From assembly GCA_902780935.1 (NCBI GenBank), contig CACZHP010000004.1:1-64000 (forward strand): DNA of 64,000 bases, written 5' to 3'. Source of the DNA: an uncultured Bacteroidia bacterium. GTDB lineage: Bacteria; Bacteroidota; Bacteroidia; Bacteroidales; UBA932. Made by a program: the position numbers and the translations under genes. Below are positions 50,555 to 59,315 of this stretch, one piece after another; within the stretch, counting starts at the first letter, position 1, and each line of letters begins with the position of its first letter. Below the pieces are notes generated by a model, which saw only the letters and a program-made list of their open reading frames with translations, did not search any database and was not told where the DNA came from.

Positions 50555-53125
50555 ATGTCCTCTATCCGCATAGGAATAATTGAGGTCATAGCTTTGCTAT
50601 CCTTGCTGTCTTCACCACTGTCCGCCCAAGAGGTCAGCGGGAGGGTCACTGACGCGAAGAGCGGGGAGGCGCTAGTCGGGGCGATAGTGAGGTCCTTGAA
50701 TGGCGAGGGGGAGACGGTCGGTTACGTCATGACCGGCAAGGACGGGCGGTTCGCTATCCAGGCCGGCAAGGACGTGAGCGCCATCAAGATCGCCCTTCTC
50801 GGCTACAAGGAGAAGACCCTCACCCCTCCATTCGAGAAAAGCCTGATGATCAGCCTTGAGTCTGAGGATCTTAGAATCAAAGAGTCCGTGGTCCAAGCCC
50901 GAAAAGTCCAGATGGCCGGTGACACAACGACCTATAATGTCAAGGCCTTAACCACCAGGGATGACCTGGTGTTGGGAGATGTGTTGAAAAGAATTCCGGG
51001 AATAGAGGTTACATCCTCGGGGCATCTCAAAGTGGACGGGAGGGACCTGGGGAAGTTCTATGTCAACGGCAAGGATGTCCTTGAAGGCAACTACAACCTC
51101 GCCACCAGAAAGCTCTCGGTTGACGCCGTGAAAAAGGTGGAGGTGATGCGGAACCACCAATACATCAAGATGTTGCGTGGGATGCAGGAGTCCGATCAGG
51201 CGGCCGTGAACATCGTTCTGGACGAGAAGGCCAAGGGCAGGGTCAACGCCATAGGGGCCTTCGGCGGGGGCTATCAGGCCGGGAGACCGTATGTCCCCAA
51301 CTCTGAGAGCGCCACGGCGTTTTATCTTGGGGACGGCCTGTCCTCCGTCCTGGACGCCGGGTTCGACGCCAGCGGCAAACCGTCCAGGGGGATCACTTAC
51401 TACAGGCTCCCCCTCTCGGACAACCGTTACTCCATCCAGAGCGAGTTGAACATGGCCTCAGCCAAGGCCCCGCTGAGCGACTCCAGATCGCTTTTCAACA
51501 GATCTTTTGACTCACGGACGGTTAATACCTTGACCCCATCGGAGGATGTCAAACTGGGAGCCACATTCTCATATTCATGGGACGAGAGAAACTCCTCTGA
51601 CTCAAGGATATCCGTGTATCACTTCGAAGACAGGCCCGACAAGACTATAACCAGGATTGAGGATCGGATAGAGAGGAATGCCAAGATGACGGGCAAGATC
51701 AGCTATTCCGACAACTCCCCAAAACACTATATTTCTGATGCGTTATTCGCCGACATGGGAAAAGGGCTTGGGAATGCCGCAGTGTCCGGCGACTATAATC
51801 TAGGCCAGCGGGGGGAGAGAAAGTCCTGGGACATAAACAACAACCTGGGCGCCCTTTTCAAGACGGGATCCGGCAGGGCGCTCGGGGTGAAAAGCTACAC
51901 GCAGCTGTCCGGCTTCGCCGAGGGTCTTGACATCCTGACCGGGCCGCAAACGCAGGACATCAGCTCCTCCGCCATATTCGAGGACCTGTCGCTGAGCGAC
52001 ATCAGCCGCGTGAGGGGCGACTTCTCCTTCTCTCTCCAGCCGGTATTGAAGTGGACCCTATTCGAGAGGTCATCCTCCCTCAGGGGTATGACGGAAGATG
52101 AGATCCCAGGGCGAAAGGAGGACAAGTCCAGGGCGTCTTACATGACAGGGGGTCTGGACTGGAGCGTTTTCTACAGGAAAGGCCGGTTCAGCGCCAGCGT
52201 CCGGGGGAATCTCCATTATGACCGGGCGAGTTACGGATCCTACAAGACGGGCAGGTTCCTTTCCGACGAGTCGGTGGGGCTCAAATACGAGACGGGTAGG
52301 GTGATGGCGTCGGCCGGCGGAGGGGTCTCGACCAGCCGTCCTGACATCCAGGATCTCGGCTCTGTCCTCATCCTTTACGATTACGACGGCCTCCGGAGAG
52401 GGCAGGAGTCGCTCTCGTTCCTTCCCGAACGATATGTCCAAGGGGAACTGGTCCTCAGGGAGCCCGTGAGCGGCTGGTACCTCAGGACGAACTCAAGATT
52501 CAATAAGACCGAGAGCCTACTGGGCGGCAGGGACGTGCTTGAGAATTACATCTTAAGCTACAACACGGATGAGACTGTGGGACACGGGACATGGGTCAGC
52601 TCGGCGGAGATTACCAAGGGGCTATATTCCATCAACGGGAAAATCTCCGCAAGGGTGGTTTACAACCGCTCCTCCTCAACCCTAATGCAGAACGGGGTCT
52701 CGACCGGTTATGTGTCGAAACTCCTGTCCCCTTCAGTGGAGTTGTCAACCTCTCCCTTAAATTTCTGGAATATAACAGGTTCCGCCGCAATGAGCTTCTT
52801 CCTGACCGAGGCGGGTGGAGGCCATGTTGGGAAGACCATGAGCGCGACCGCGTCAGTGACAAACTCCTTCTATCTCAGCGAGAGGATCTCATCCGGAGTT
52901 GTCACAGACATCTTCCACAATTCAACCATCAACAAGACAACGGTTTTCTCAGATGCTTTCGTCACCTGGAAAGGCCCAAAAAAAATCCGGTTGAGACTTC
53001 AGGCAAGCAATCTGTTGAATATGAGGGAATACTCTTACGTCTCGATAAGTCCCCTGATGGAGACGACTTACAGTTACAGTATCCGCCCTTTATCGGTTAA
53101 GATCTCCGCAGACTGGACATTCTGA
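50555..53125 (+). CDS. Carboxypeptidase-regulatory-like outer-membrane beta-barrel
   Basis: The 856-residue protein has a signal peptide (VIALLSLLSSPLSAQ) and an N-terminal CarboxypepD_reg-like domain (about 26-105, VSGRVTDAKSGEALVGAIVRSL). A TonB plug-like region (about 120-230, LKRIPGIEVTSSGHLKVDGRDLGKFYVNGKDVLEG) and a long TonB-dependent-receptor-type barrel end in ADWTF. It probably transports or processes a substrate with the GLPGLI protein encoded 23 nt upstream. Confidence 0.85.
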   Translation: MSSIRIGIIEVIALLSLLSSPLSAQEVSGRVTDAKSGEALVGAIVRSLNGEGETVGYVMTGKDGRFAIQAGKDVSAIKIALLGYKEKTLTPPFEKSLMISLESEDLRIKESVVQARKVQMAGDTTTYNVKALTTRDDLVLGDVLKRIPGIEVTSSGHLKVDGRDLGKFYVNGKDVLEGNYNLATRKLSVDAVKKVEVMRNHQYIKMLRGMQESDQAAVNIVLDEKAKGRVNAIGAFGGGYQAGRPYVPNSESATAFYLGDGLSSVLDAGFDASGKPSRGITYYRLPLSDNRYSIQSELNMASAKAPLSDSRSLFNRSFDSRTVNTLTPSEDVKLGATFSYSWDERNSSDSRISVYHFEDRPDKTITRIEDRIERNAKMTGKISYSDNSPKHYISDALFADMGKGLGNAAVSGDYNLGQRGERKSWDINNNLGALFKTGSGRALGVKSYTQLSGFAEGLDILTGPQTQDISSSAIFEDLSLSDISRVRGDFSFSLQPVLKWTLFERSSSLRGMTEDEIPGRKEDKSRASYMTGGLDWSVFYRKGRFSASVRGNLHYDRASYGSYKTGRFLSDESVGLKYETGRVMASAGGGVSTSRPDIQDLGSVLILYDYDGLRRGQESLSFLPERYVQGELVLREPVSGWYLRTNSRFNKTESLLGGRDVLENYILSYNTDETVGHGTWVSSAEITKGLYSINGKISARVVYNRSSSTLMQNGVSTGYVSKLLSPSVELSTSPLNFWNITGSAAMSFFLTEAGGGHVGKTMSATASVTNSFYLSERISSGVVTDIFHNSTINKTTVFSDAFVTWKGPKKIRLRLQASNLLNMREYSYVSISPLMETTYSYSIRPLSVKISADWTF

Positions 53126-53221
53126 GTCCTTCGGCGGCAACAACACGCCCTGCTGCGGGGGTGCTGCCATAGTACGATTCTGTAATAAGTTGATTACCAA
53201 TTATCTACCAATAACCGTTGT

Positions 53222-53258
53222 GGCAGGCTCCCTGTCGTTTGGGTAGGCCTGCCAAACG
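53222..53258. terminator. Two mutually exclusive hairpins between convergent genes
   Basis: GGCAGGC/GCCTGCC (53222-53228/53247-53253) and CGTTTGG/CCAAACG (53236-53242/53252-53258) overlap, so only one can form at a time. It sits between the barrel gene (+) and the alkyltransferase gene (-). The rest of 53126-53320 shows nothing clear. Confidence 0.45.
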
Positions 53259-53320
53259 ATATTTTACAAGTAATTGATAATCATCTGTTTCTACATGTGG
53301 CTATGCCTAGCCTTGCTGAT

Positions 53321-53902
53321 CTAACGGCTGTAGAGCTGGCGCTCGATGACGCGGCGCTTAAGATCGGAACCATATTCATACTCGCCGACCTCTATCGAAT
53401 TCAAAAGGTAGAGGTCGGTGCCTTTAAATATCGTTCCCTGAGCCACTTCCCTAATCGCGAGTATCTTGTCGATTGCTTCTTTCGGGACAATCAGATGGCA
53501 AGGGATTATGTAGGCGACCGGGTTGCAGGCCACGGCATGGGCCACGGCCCGGACTCCCTTGGGATTCTCGCAAAGGTCGGCCAACTGGCTGTAGCTTAGC
53601 AGCTTAATCCCCTCCTCCGGAAGAATCGGAGTGCCATCATCGTGATGGGTCAAAGAATACAGGCGGCGCCAGACATTGAGCTGGAAAGGAGTCCCGAAAA
53701 GCCTGAGGTCCTCCCACTTTGTCGTGGCGGACAGGTCCGCGATCTCGTCCATTCCGACCTTGCTGACGACAATCTCATTAACAGCCCCGTCAGGCAGGCG
53801 GCTCACCTGAGCGGCTATTCTCGGAAGATGCCTGAAATCGGCGCTGACGGAAGCGATCTTCCCGTCAATCCTCGTGACTACCCATCTGATGTCTTTTTTC
53901 AT
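53321..53902 (-). CDS. ogt: Methylated-DNA-protein cysteine methyltransferase, atypical active site
   Basis: The 193-residue protein's MGMT/Ogt domain (about 80-175) has FGTPFQLNVWRRL, the HTH region YSQLADLCENPKGVRAVAHAVACNP, and the active-site loop IIPCHLIV. The acceptor Cys and following His are present, but the usual Arg of PCHR is Leu. The loop after RRLYSL is longer than usual. The normal role is direct removal of alkyl groups from O6-guanine. Activity is likely but not certain. Confidence 0.8.
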   Translation of the reverse strand: MKKDIRWVVTRIDGKIASVSADFRHLPRIAAQVSRLPDGAVNEIVVSKVGMDEIADLSATTKWEDLRLFGTPFQLNVWRRLYSLTHHDDGTPILPEEGIKLLSYSQLADLCENPKGVRAVAHAVACNPVAYIIPCHLIVPKEAIDKILAIREVAQGTIFKGTDLYLLNSIEVGEYEYGSDLKRRVIERQLYSR

Positions 53903-53997
53903 ATTGTAAACCGTTGACCTTCAAATATAATCAAATATCCCGAAAAATCCGTTAACTTTAAGAAGGGTTTTGCGGCTTATTGGTAGAGACGCTGATA

Positions 53998-54498
53998 ATG
54001 ACAAGGGAAGAGTTCGATATATTTTCCGGCAAGGTGCGGGGAAAGTTGATCTCGGTCGCCGGGAGAATCAACCTCGGCGGCGGGCAGCCGGTCGAGGCTG
54101 AGGACATTGTCCAGGACGCCCTTGTGAGGCTATGGGAACTATCCGAGCGAGGCTACCCGGTCAATAACCCCAAAGCGCTTGCCATAAAGATCACAAAAAA
54201 CCTTTGCGTCTCGCGTTACAGGAAAAGTCAAAAGGATGCCATTCGCCTGGAAACGGCGGACAAGCCCGGTGGAGAGACTGCGGCTGACTTTGTGGAAGCA
54301 GCGGATAATCAGCGTATTAAAGAAAGTTTATACCACCGCCTGACTCCCGCCAGGCAAGAGTGCATTATCCTCCGCAATGACTTCGGTATGAGTCTGGACG
54401 AGATAGCCGAGACCACCGGTCGGCCGAAAGAGAGCGTGAAGGTGCTGATCTCGACAGCGAGAAAACAAATGCTTGAGCAAATAAAAGAATTGCTATGA
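53998..54498 (+). CDS. ECF-type sigma-70 factor, module 2
   Basis: The product is 166 residues from the ATG at 53998 (MTREEFDIFSGKVRGKL); a TTG at 53980 is rejected. Region 2 is AEDIVQDALVRLWELSERGYPVNNPKALAIKITKN and region 4 is DFGMSLDEIAETTGRPKESVKVLISTARKQM. It is very similar to the sigma factor at 48257-48757. It overlaps the anti-sigma-like gene by 4 nt. Confidence 0.9.
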   Translation: MTREEFDIFSGKVRGKLISVAGRINLGGGQPVEAEDIVQDALVRLWELSERGYPVNNPKALAIKITKNLCVSRYRKSQKDAIRLETADKPGGETAADFVEAADNQRIKESLYHRLTPARQECIILRNDFGMSLDEIAETTGRPKESVKVLISTARKQMLEQIKELL

Positions 54499-55028
54499 AC
54501 CTGGATGACAAGAATATTAGAAAGGCTCTCGCCGAAAAATACCTCTCCGCGGAGACCTCCGTGGAAGAGGAGAGGACGTTGGCCATTTACTATTCGGATC
54601 ACCAACCCGAAGAGGATGAGAAAGCCTTAGCCGCGATGGTCACCGCCACCGCTGGAGAGTGGCTTCTCTCAGACGAGGGTGCAAAAGAGTTCGACAGAAT
54701 AGCCTCCCCTAACGCAATCCTATTGAAAACGAATATCTTCCGCTGGGCCGCCGGCATAGCTGCCGTGGCCGCCGCGGTGGCATTGTTCTTCATCCTAAAC
54801 TCGAGAATTCCTCAGGAAAAACACATCAGCCCTGTGGAGATCGCGGAAGGAATCGACCAACTGATGAACTTGAAGCCAGATGACATCACATCCATAACAG
54901 CAATTCCCAAGGGATCCAGGGCGATTCTGACCGCAAAACTGAAGGACGGCAGTGAGTGTTCCTACATTATGACAATAGAAGAAGGTACAGGCAACCTGTC
55001 ACTTGTCGCCGTCAACATTGAAGATTAA
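54495..55028 (+). CDS. Membrane anti-sigma-like protein, module 2
   Basis: The 177-residue product has an N-terminal cytoplasmic part (KYLSAETSVEEERTLAIYYSDHQPEEDEKALAAMV) and a membrane helix about 80-97 (AAGIAAVAAAVALFFIL). The periplasmic IDQLMNLKPDDITSITAIPKGSRAILTAKLKDGSECSYIM matches module 1. The start overlaps the sigma stop (ATGA). It is 45 residues longer than its paralogue at the N-terminus. Confidence 0.8.
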   Translation: MNLDDKNIRKALAEKYLSAETSVEEERTLAIYYSDHQPEEDEKALAAMVTATAGEWLLSDEGAKEFDRIASPNAILLKTNIFRWAAGIAAVAAAVALFFILNSRIPQEKHISPVEIAEGIDQLMNLKPDDITSITAIPKGSRAILTAKLKDGSECSYIMTIEEGTGNLSLVAVNIED

Positions 55029-55052
55029 GATCATTAAATAATATCGTCAATT

Positions 55053-55574
55053 ATGAGAACCACTTTATTCACAACAATTTGCGCCATTTTGCTCGGAGCA
55101 GCCACCCTCTCCGCACAGCAAACGACCGACAAGTACGTCATCAACGGGAAAGAGATTCAAGAGGTATTCGACGGTTCCCAACTGGAGGGCCTCAAGGTGG
55201 AATCATACAAGATTGAGACTTCGACTGAAGGCGGCACAACTGTCCGTACCCACGTGATCACGACATCAGAGGTCGATCCTTCCGCCAAAGAATATAACGA
55301 CCCGATCTATGTCGTGGACGAGAAAGTCGTAAGCAGGGATGAATTTGATAAAGTCAACGCGATGGATATTGTCGCTATTGAAGTCATTAAAAACAGTAAA
55401 AACATTGAAAAGGGTAGAAGCGAGATGATAAAACAAATTGATCCTGAGGGAAGAGGCGTTATCGTTGTAACCCTCAAAAAAAAGAAATCAGATACCTACA
55501 AGCCTCTGAAAGAAAGTGTCTACATCGAGTCCGAAATGCCCAAGGAGGTGGTCGTCAAAGGGAAGAAGATGTGA
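55053..55574 (+). CDS. Secreted plug-like protein, module 2
   Basis: The 173-residue product has signal MRTTLFTTICAILLGAATLSAQ. The mature part (DKYVINGKEIQEVFDGSQLEGLKVESYKI; IYVVDEKVVSRDEFDKVNAMDIVAIEVIKN) has a TonB-plug-like pattern and is paralogous to 49162-49614. A basic C-terminal tail is extra. The stop abuts the convergent esterase gene with no gap. Confidence 0.7.
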   Translation: MRTTLFTTICAILLGAATLSAQQTTDKYVINGKEIQEVFDGSQLEGLKVESYKIETSTEGGTTVRTHVITTSEVDPSAKEYNDPIYVVDEKVVSRDEFDKVNAMDIVAIEVIKNSKNIEKGRSEMIKQIDPEGRGVIVVTLKKKKSDTYKPLKESVYIESEMPKEVVVKGKKM

Positions 55575-57731
55575 TCATTCGACCTGGCCGAGGAAGGTCG
55601 AGGCGGGGAGGCCGGCGGAGTTCACAAGGTTGGCCCTGGTGTATGGCTCCCAGGCGTAGCGGACATAGACCGGATTCTTCACCTCAGGAGAAGATAAGAC
55701 AACCCTGTCACCCTCAAGGTGGCAGGTTGCTTTATGATAGAGCATATCTTTCCCCGCAAGTTCAAAACCAACGACTTCCGTACCGCTTGAAGCTTTCAGG
55801 CCATCACCGTATTCAAAGGTCACTACCACTTCCTGAACGGAGGAAGGCGACGGCAAAGGTTCCGACCGCCGACCATTTGCCCGGATAGGGTCGCGAAGCG
55901 ACAGGGAGGTGGCGGGAGCCTTTGCCGTCGCAGACTTGAACATTGGACCTGATGGCACTATGTCAAAACCATATTCGTTGTGCAGAGCCTGCCTCGCCAG
56001 CCTCTCCCCAACCGGCTTCTTTTCTTTGTAATGCACATCGGAAGGGTCCCCGAGGTCACTTGTCACCACCATCCCGAGGTTCGGCCGGCTTTCAAGCAGC
56101 CTCCTCTGGCTGTCCCTGAACCATGGCCAGGAAGGACGGTTAAGGCTCGAAAGCTGGACATAGTAGAAAGGCATGTCAGGATCGGCAAACCAGCCCCGCC
56201 AACTATCGACCAACAAGGGGAAAAGATATTCATGAGCCTCAAAGTTATGGGCATTTGACTCACCTTGGTACCACAGGACTCCGGCGATGGCCGGATGGCC
56301 CAGCGGAAGTATCGCTGATTCAAATAGATAGCAAGGCTCGTAGGGATGACGGGCGAATTTATCACCCTGCTTGTAGGATATGTTCTTGGCCGCCCTTTCC
56401 CGGGCCCATCCCTGGATGAAATCGTTGTGGATCCAGTCCCGCAGGATCACCGGGAATTTCCACTCAAGAGTATTCCTGTCAACCCATGACTCGGCGGTAG
56501 CCCCGCCGACAGCGTTGTGAATGATCCCGACTGGAACTTTAAGACTATCCCTCAGGCTCTTGGCGAACCAATAGCCAACCGCGGACATCCTGGAAGAAGT
56601 CTCAGGAGAAGCGACTTTCCAAGTCGTCGGACGAAGATAAATCAAGTTCTTGACAGAATCTATGGCGGATTCAGGCCAGGTGACATCATTTGTCGGCCAA
56701 TAACAATCCTGGTCGAAAAAGCGGAGATCAGGATCATCTGACGAAGCCGCTGCGGCGGATCCACCCATGGCCTCTGACAGCCTGAACCGCATGTTCGACT
56801 GGCCCGAGCAAAGCCAAACCTCCCCCACAGCCACGTTTGAATATTCAAAAGCCTTATCTTTGGTGGAGATTGTCATTTTTAGTCCGGAGGCCGCTTCCAT
56901 CGGAGGAAACTCCACAGACCATTTCCCGTCTGTCCCAGTCACAGCCTTAAGGGATTTCTTCCCGAGCTTTACTGTCACCTTGTCTCCAGAGTTCGCCGTT
57001 CCACTGATTATGAGCGGCTTACGGCGTTGGAGAACCATATTGTCGCTAAAAAGTTCCGAAACGGCAAGTCCGCCGTAATCACCAGTCACCGCAGAATAAA
57101 CGGTCTTCGCCAGCATCCCGTAGCCGACCTCATCCGGATGGATCGCATCAGGAATATGCCATGGATAGGGATAAAGCGGAGTGTGGAAGTCAATAAGCTC
57201 ACAACCAGCGGTTTCCGCCACGACCTTAATGGCTTTCTGAATATCCTCGTGCCATTGTTTAGTCCCCGACATGAAACGATGGTGCCGATCGGCGAGCGGA
57301 CTCAACAAAGCGATCATTATCCTGGCCTTGGGATTCGCTTTCTTGCAGGAATCTATCAAAGCCAGATAATCGCCCACGAAATCGTCCCTATAGTTCGGCC
57401 AGGAGCGAGGATCGGTGTCGTTGACCCCGAGATGTATGACGCAAATGTCTCCGGCGAAAACCATCGCCTTTCGATATTCCTCTTGATCGAAATATGGCCT
57501 GAAAGAACGTTTGATGAGGGTCGCCCCGTTCTTGCCGAAATTGCCGACCTCGTATCCGTCCCCCAACAGAACCTGGAGTTGGGAGGGATATGAATACTTC
57601 TCCCTGTCCTCTATGGCGGCCCCATAGGTTATGCTGTCACCGATGCAGGCGACCTTTATCTTCCCTTGAGCGGAAGCAAAGACAGAAATAATTGACAGAC
57701 AAATAATTAAAGAAAGAGACGATTTTCTCAT
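55575..57731 (-). CDS. SGNH hydrolase fused to sialate O-acetylesterase
   Basis: The 718-residue secreted enzyme has a signal peptide (SLIICLSIISVFASAQ). Domain 1 (about 25-215) is a GDSL/SGNH hydrolase: IGDSITYG, HLGVNDTD and DAIHPDEVGYG. Domain 2 (about 220-715) is of the sialate O-acetylesterase kind: LCSGQSNMRF, NAVGGATAES and WYQGESNAH. It probably removes acetyl groups from sialic acids or other glycans. An 85-nt palindromic insert (55847-55931) adds about 30 residues in domain 2. It is downstream of the TPR regulator gene (10 nt). Confidence 0.85.
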   Translation of the reverse strand: MRKSSLSLIICLSIISVFASAQGKIKVACIGDSITYGAAIEDREKYSYPSQLQVLLGDGYEVGNFGKNGATLIKRSFRPYFDQEEYRKAMVFAGDICVIHLGVNDTDPRSWPNYRDDFVGDYLALIDSCKKANPKARIMIALLSPLADRHHRFMSGTKQWHEDIQKAIKVVAETAGCELIDFHTPLYPYPWHIPDAIHPDEVGYGMLAKTVYSAVTGDYGGLAVSELFSDNMVLQRRKPLIISGTANSGDKVTVKLGKKSLKAVTGTDGKWSVEFPPMEAASGLKMTISTKDKAFEYSNVAVGEVWLCSGQSNMRFRLSEAMGGSAAAASSDDPDLRFFDQDCYWPTNDVTWPESAIDSVKNLIYLRPTTWKVASPETSSRMSAVGYWFAKSLRDSLKVPVGIIHNAVGGATAESWVDRNTLEWKFPVILRDWIHNDFIQGWARERAAKNISYKQGDKFARHPYEPCYLFESAILPLGHPAIAGVLWYQGESNAHNFEAHEYLFPLLVDSWRGWFADPDMPFYYVQLSSLNRPSWPWFRDSQRRLLESRPNLGMVVTSDLGDPSDVHYKEKKPVGERLARQALHNEYGFDIVPSGPMFKSATAKAPATSLSLRDPIRANGRRSEPLPSPSSVQEVVVTFEYGDGLKASSGTEVVGFELAGKDMLYHKATCHLEGDRVVLSSPEVKNPVYVRYAWEPYTRANLVNSAGLPASTFLGQVE
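55847..55931. repeat. 85-bp inverted-repeat insertion inside the esterase gene
   Basis: GCGACGGCAAAGG (55847-55859) is the exact reverse complement of CCTTTGCCGTCGC (55919-55931). An inner GTCGC/GCGAC stem is at 55890-55902. The frame stays open across it and encodes KAPATSLSLRDPIRANGRRSEPLP, unlike family sequence around it. Confidence 0.7.
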
Positions 57732-57741
57732 ATCGGTATCG

Positions 57742-59295
57742 CTAATTATCCAGACAATTCAGGAAGTAATCTTTCTGCTCGGAAGCCGAGTTGGATATCC
57801 TGCCTTTTAGCCTCCACACCCGGTTGTAGATCACGCTTTTCTCTTTTTCCATCAGAGCCGAAATCGTGGTGCTCGAAAAGCCGGCGGCAGTGAAGGCATA
57901 AATCTGGAAATCCTCTTCTTTCCAAGAAGGAAATTCGGAGCGAAGCTTTGTCATCACACCATCCTTCCGGCTATCCAGCATGTCCTCAAGATTCTTGCGG
58001 ACTTTCCTGTCACTTCTCAGGCCCTCCACGATGGATTTCACTTCTTTCAGGATCCGCGGCTGGAGGTTGTCAGTGCCTTCATAGATATAATATTGCTCGC
58101 AAAGCCTTTCCAGCGCCTCGAATCCCGGTCCCTGAACATTCCTGTCATCCTGATCCGCCAACCGCCTCTGCAAATCCTCCGCTATCGACATGTACCTTTC
58201 CCTCTCCGCAATCTCCTCTGCCAGAATCCTTTCCTGCTTCGAACGATAATAATAATAAACCCCGATAAGCGCTCCGGCGGCCAGCAGGGCAGTCAGGGCA
58301 AGCAGCAATAGCCGGAGCCTCGCGGCCTGTAGTTTCTCCGCCTGGATGTCCGCCTGACCCTGAATATACTCCCGTTGACTGGCCGAGACGGCCTCCTGAA
58401 GAGATGAGGCTTGAGACTTGTTGCCATATTCAGTGACTCTTTCCAGGGCCTGCAAAGCCCTTGCGGCATCACCGGAGCGGGAAGCGATTTGATATTCCCG
58501 AAAGTCGATGTCCGCGGCATCATCTTCAGTCTCTATAGCCGCCTTAGCCTCTGATAGCCACCTCAAGGCTTCCTTCTGGTTCCCCGAAAGGGAATATGAA
58601 TAGGCCAATATTCCTTTATCTTCAGGAGACAAGGGATAATGAAGCTCGTTGGCGGCCCTTCCCAGCATGTCGATCGCAAGAGACGGATCCGGCTGATCTT
58701 TACTGACAGCAAGAGACGCATATGCTTCCAACGACCTAATTTCCAGAAGGGTATCCCTCATCTCGTGGGAATCAAACAGGACGCTTTTGAATATTTCCTC
58801 AGCGGTCCCGAACTGTCCCTGGGAAGCCTGTACTCTGCCTATCTCAAGGAGAGTCTCCTGGCTTTTCTCTTTCGCTCCGGAGGCCTTGAAAGCCTCGGAA
58901 GCCCTCGCAAGATAAAGGATCTCATCAGCTGAATTGCCTGACACTCCGCTGGTTCTGGACATATCCAGACAGATCAACCCCTCCCTGAGGGGATCCCTGG
59001 CTTTCTCAGCATACTCGAGAGCTTTGGTGTAGGAGATAATGGCGGAGGAATAATTATGGTCGTTGTACTGAGTCCTTCCCAGGCAATAAAGCGCCCTGGC
59101 CTTCTGACTGTCATCCCCACGCCTGACGAACCAGCCGGCCATCTTCGCCACATCGGACGCACCGAGGGTATTAACGTAACCAAGTTCGCCCTCGACCTGA
59201 TCCAGCACCGCGGCCATCTGGGTGTCAAGCCCCGTGGAGCAGGAGGTCATCACTAAAAGGAAGACAAGCAGTCTCTTTCCTCTTGTTTTCACCAT
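57742..59295 (-). CDS. TPR-membrane-HTH regulatory lipoprotein
   Basis: The product is 517 residues from the ATG at 59295 (MVKTRGKRLL); a TTG at 59307 is rejected. It has a lipoprotein-like signal (LLVFLLVMTSCSTG) and TPR helices (about 40-300). A membrane helix (about 324-345, LRLLLLALTALLAAGALIGVYYYY) and coiled coil precede a C-terminal HTH-like domain (FPSWKEEDFQIYAFTAAGFSSTTISALMEKEKSVIYNRVWRLKGRI). This type of Bacteroidetes protein is thought to link envelope sensing to transcription. It lies between the ThiL-like and esterase genes. Confidence 0.75.
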   Translation of the reverse strand: MVKTRGKRLLVFLLVMTSCSTGLDTQMAAVLDQVEGELGYVNTLGASDVAKMAGWFVRRGDDSQKARALYCLGRTQYNDHNYSSAIISYTKALEYAEKARDPLREGLICLDMSRTSGVSGNSADEILYLARASEAFKASGAKEKSQETLLEIGRVQASQGQFGTAEEIFKSVLFDSHEMRDTLLEIRSLEAYASLAVSKDQPDPSLAIDMLGRAANELHYPLSPEDKGILAYSYSLSGNQKEALRWLSEAKAAIETEDDAADIDFREYQIASRSGDAARALQALERVTEYGNKSQASSLQEAVSASQREYIQGQADIQAEKLQAARLRLLLLALTALLAAGALIGVYYYYRSKQERILAEEIAERERYMSIAEDLQRRLADQDDRNVQGPGFEALERLCEQYYIYEGTDNLQPRILKEVKSIVEGLRSDRKVRKNLEDMLDSRKDGVMTKLRSEFPSWKEEDFQIYAFTAAGFSSTTISALMEKEKSVIYNRVWRLKGRISNSASEQKDYFLNCLDN

Positions 59296-59315
59296 AGCTG
59301 TTTTCAAATCACGCG

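Noticed and set aside
53297-53599. Plus-strand frame opposite the alkyltransferase
   Set aside because: Antisense shadow of a clear MGMT gene.
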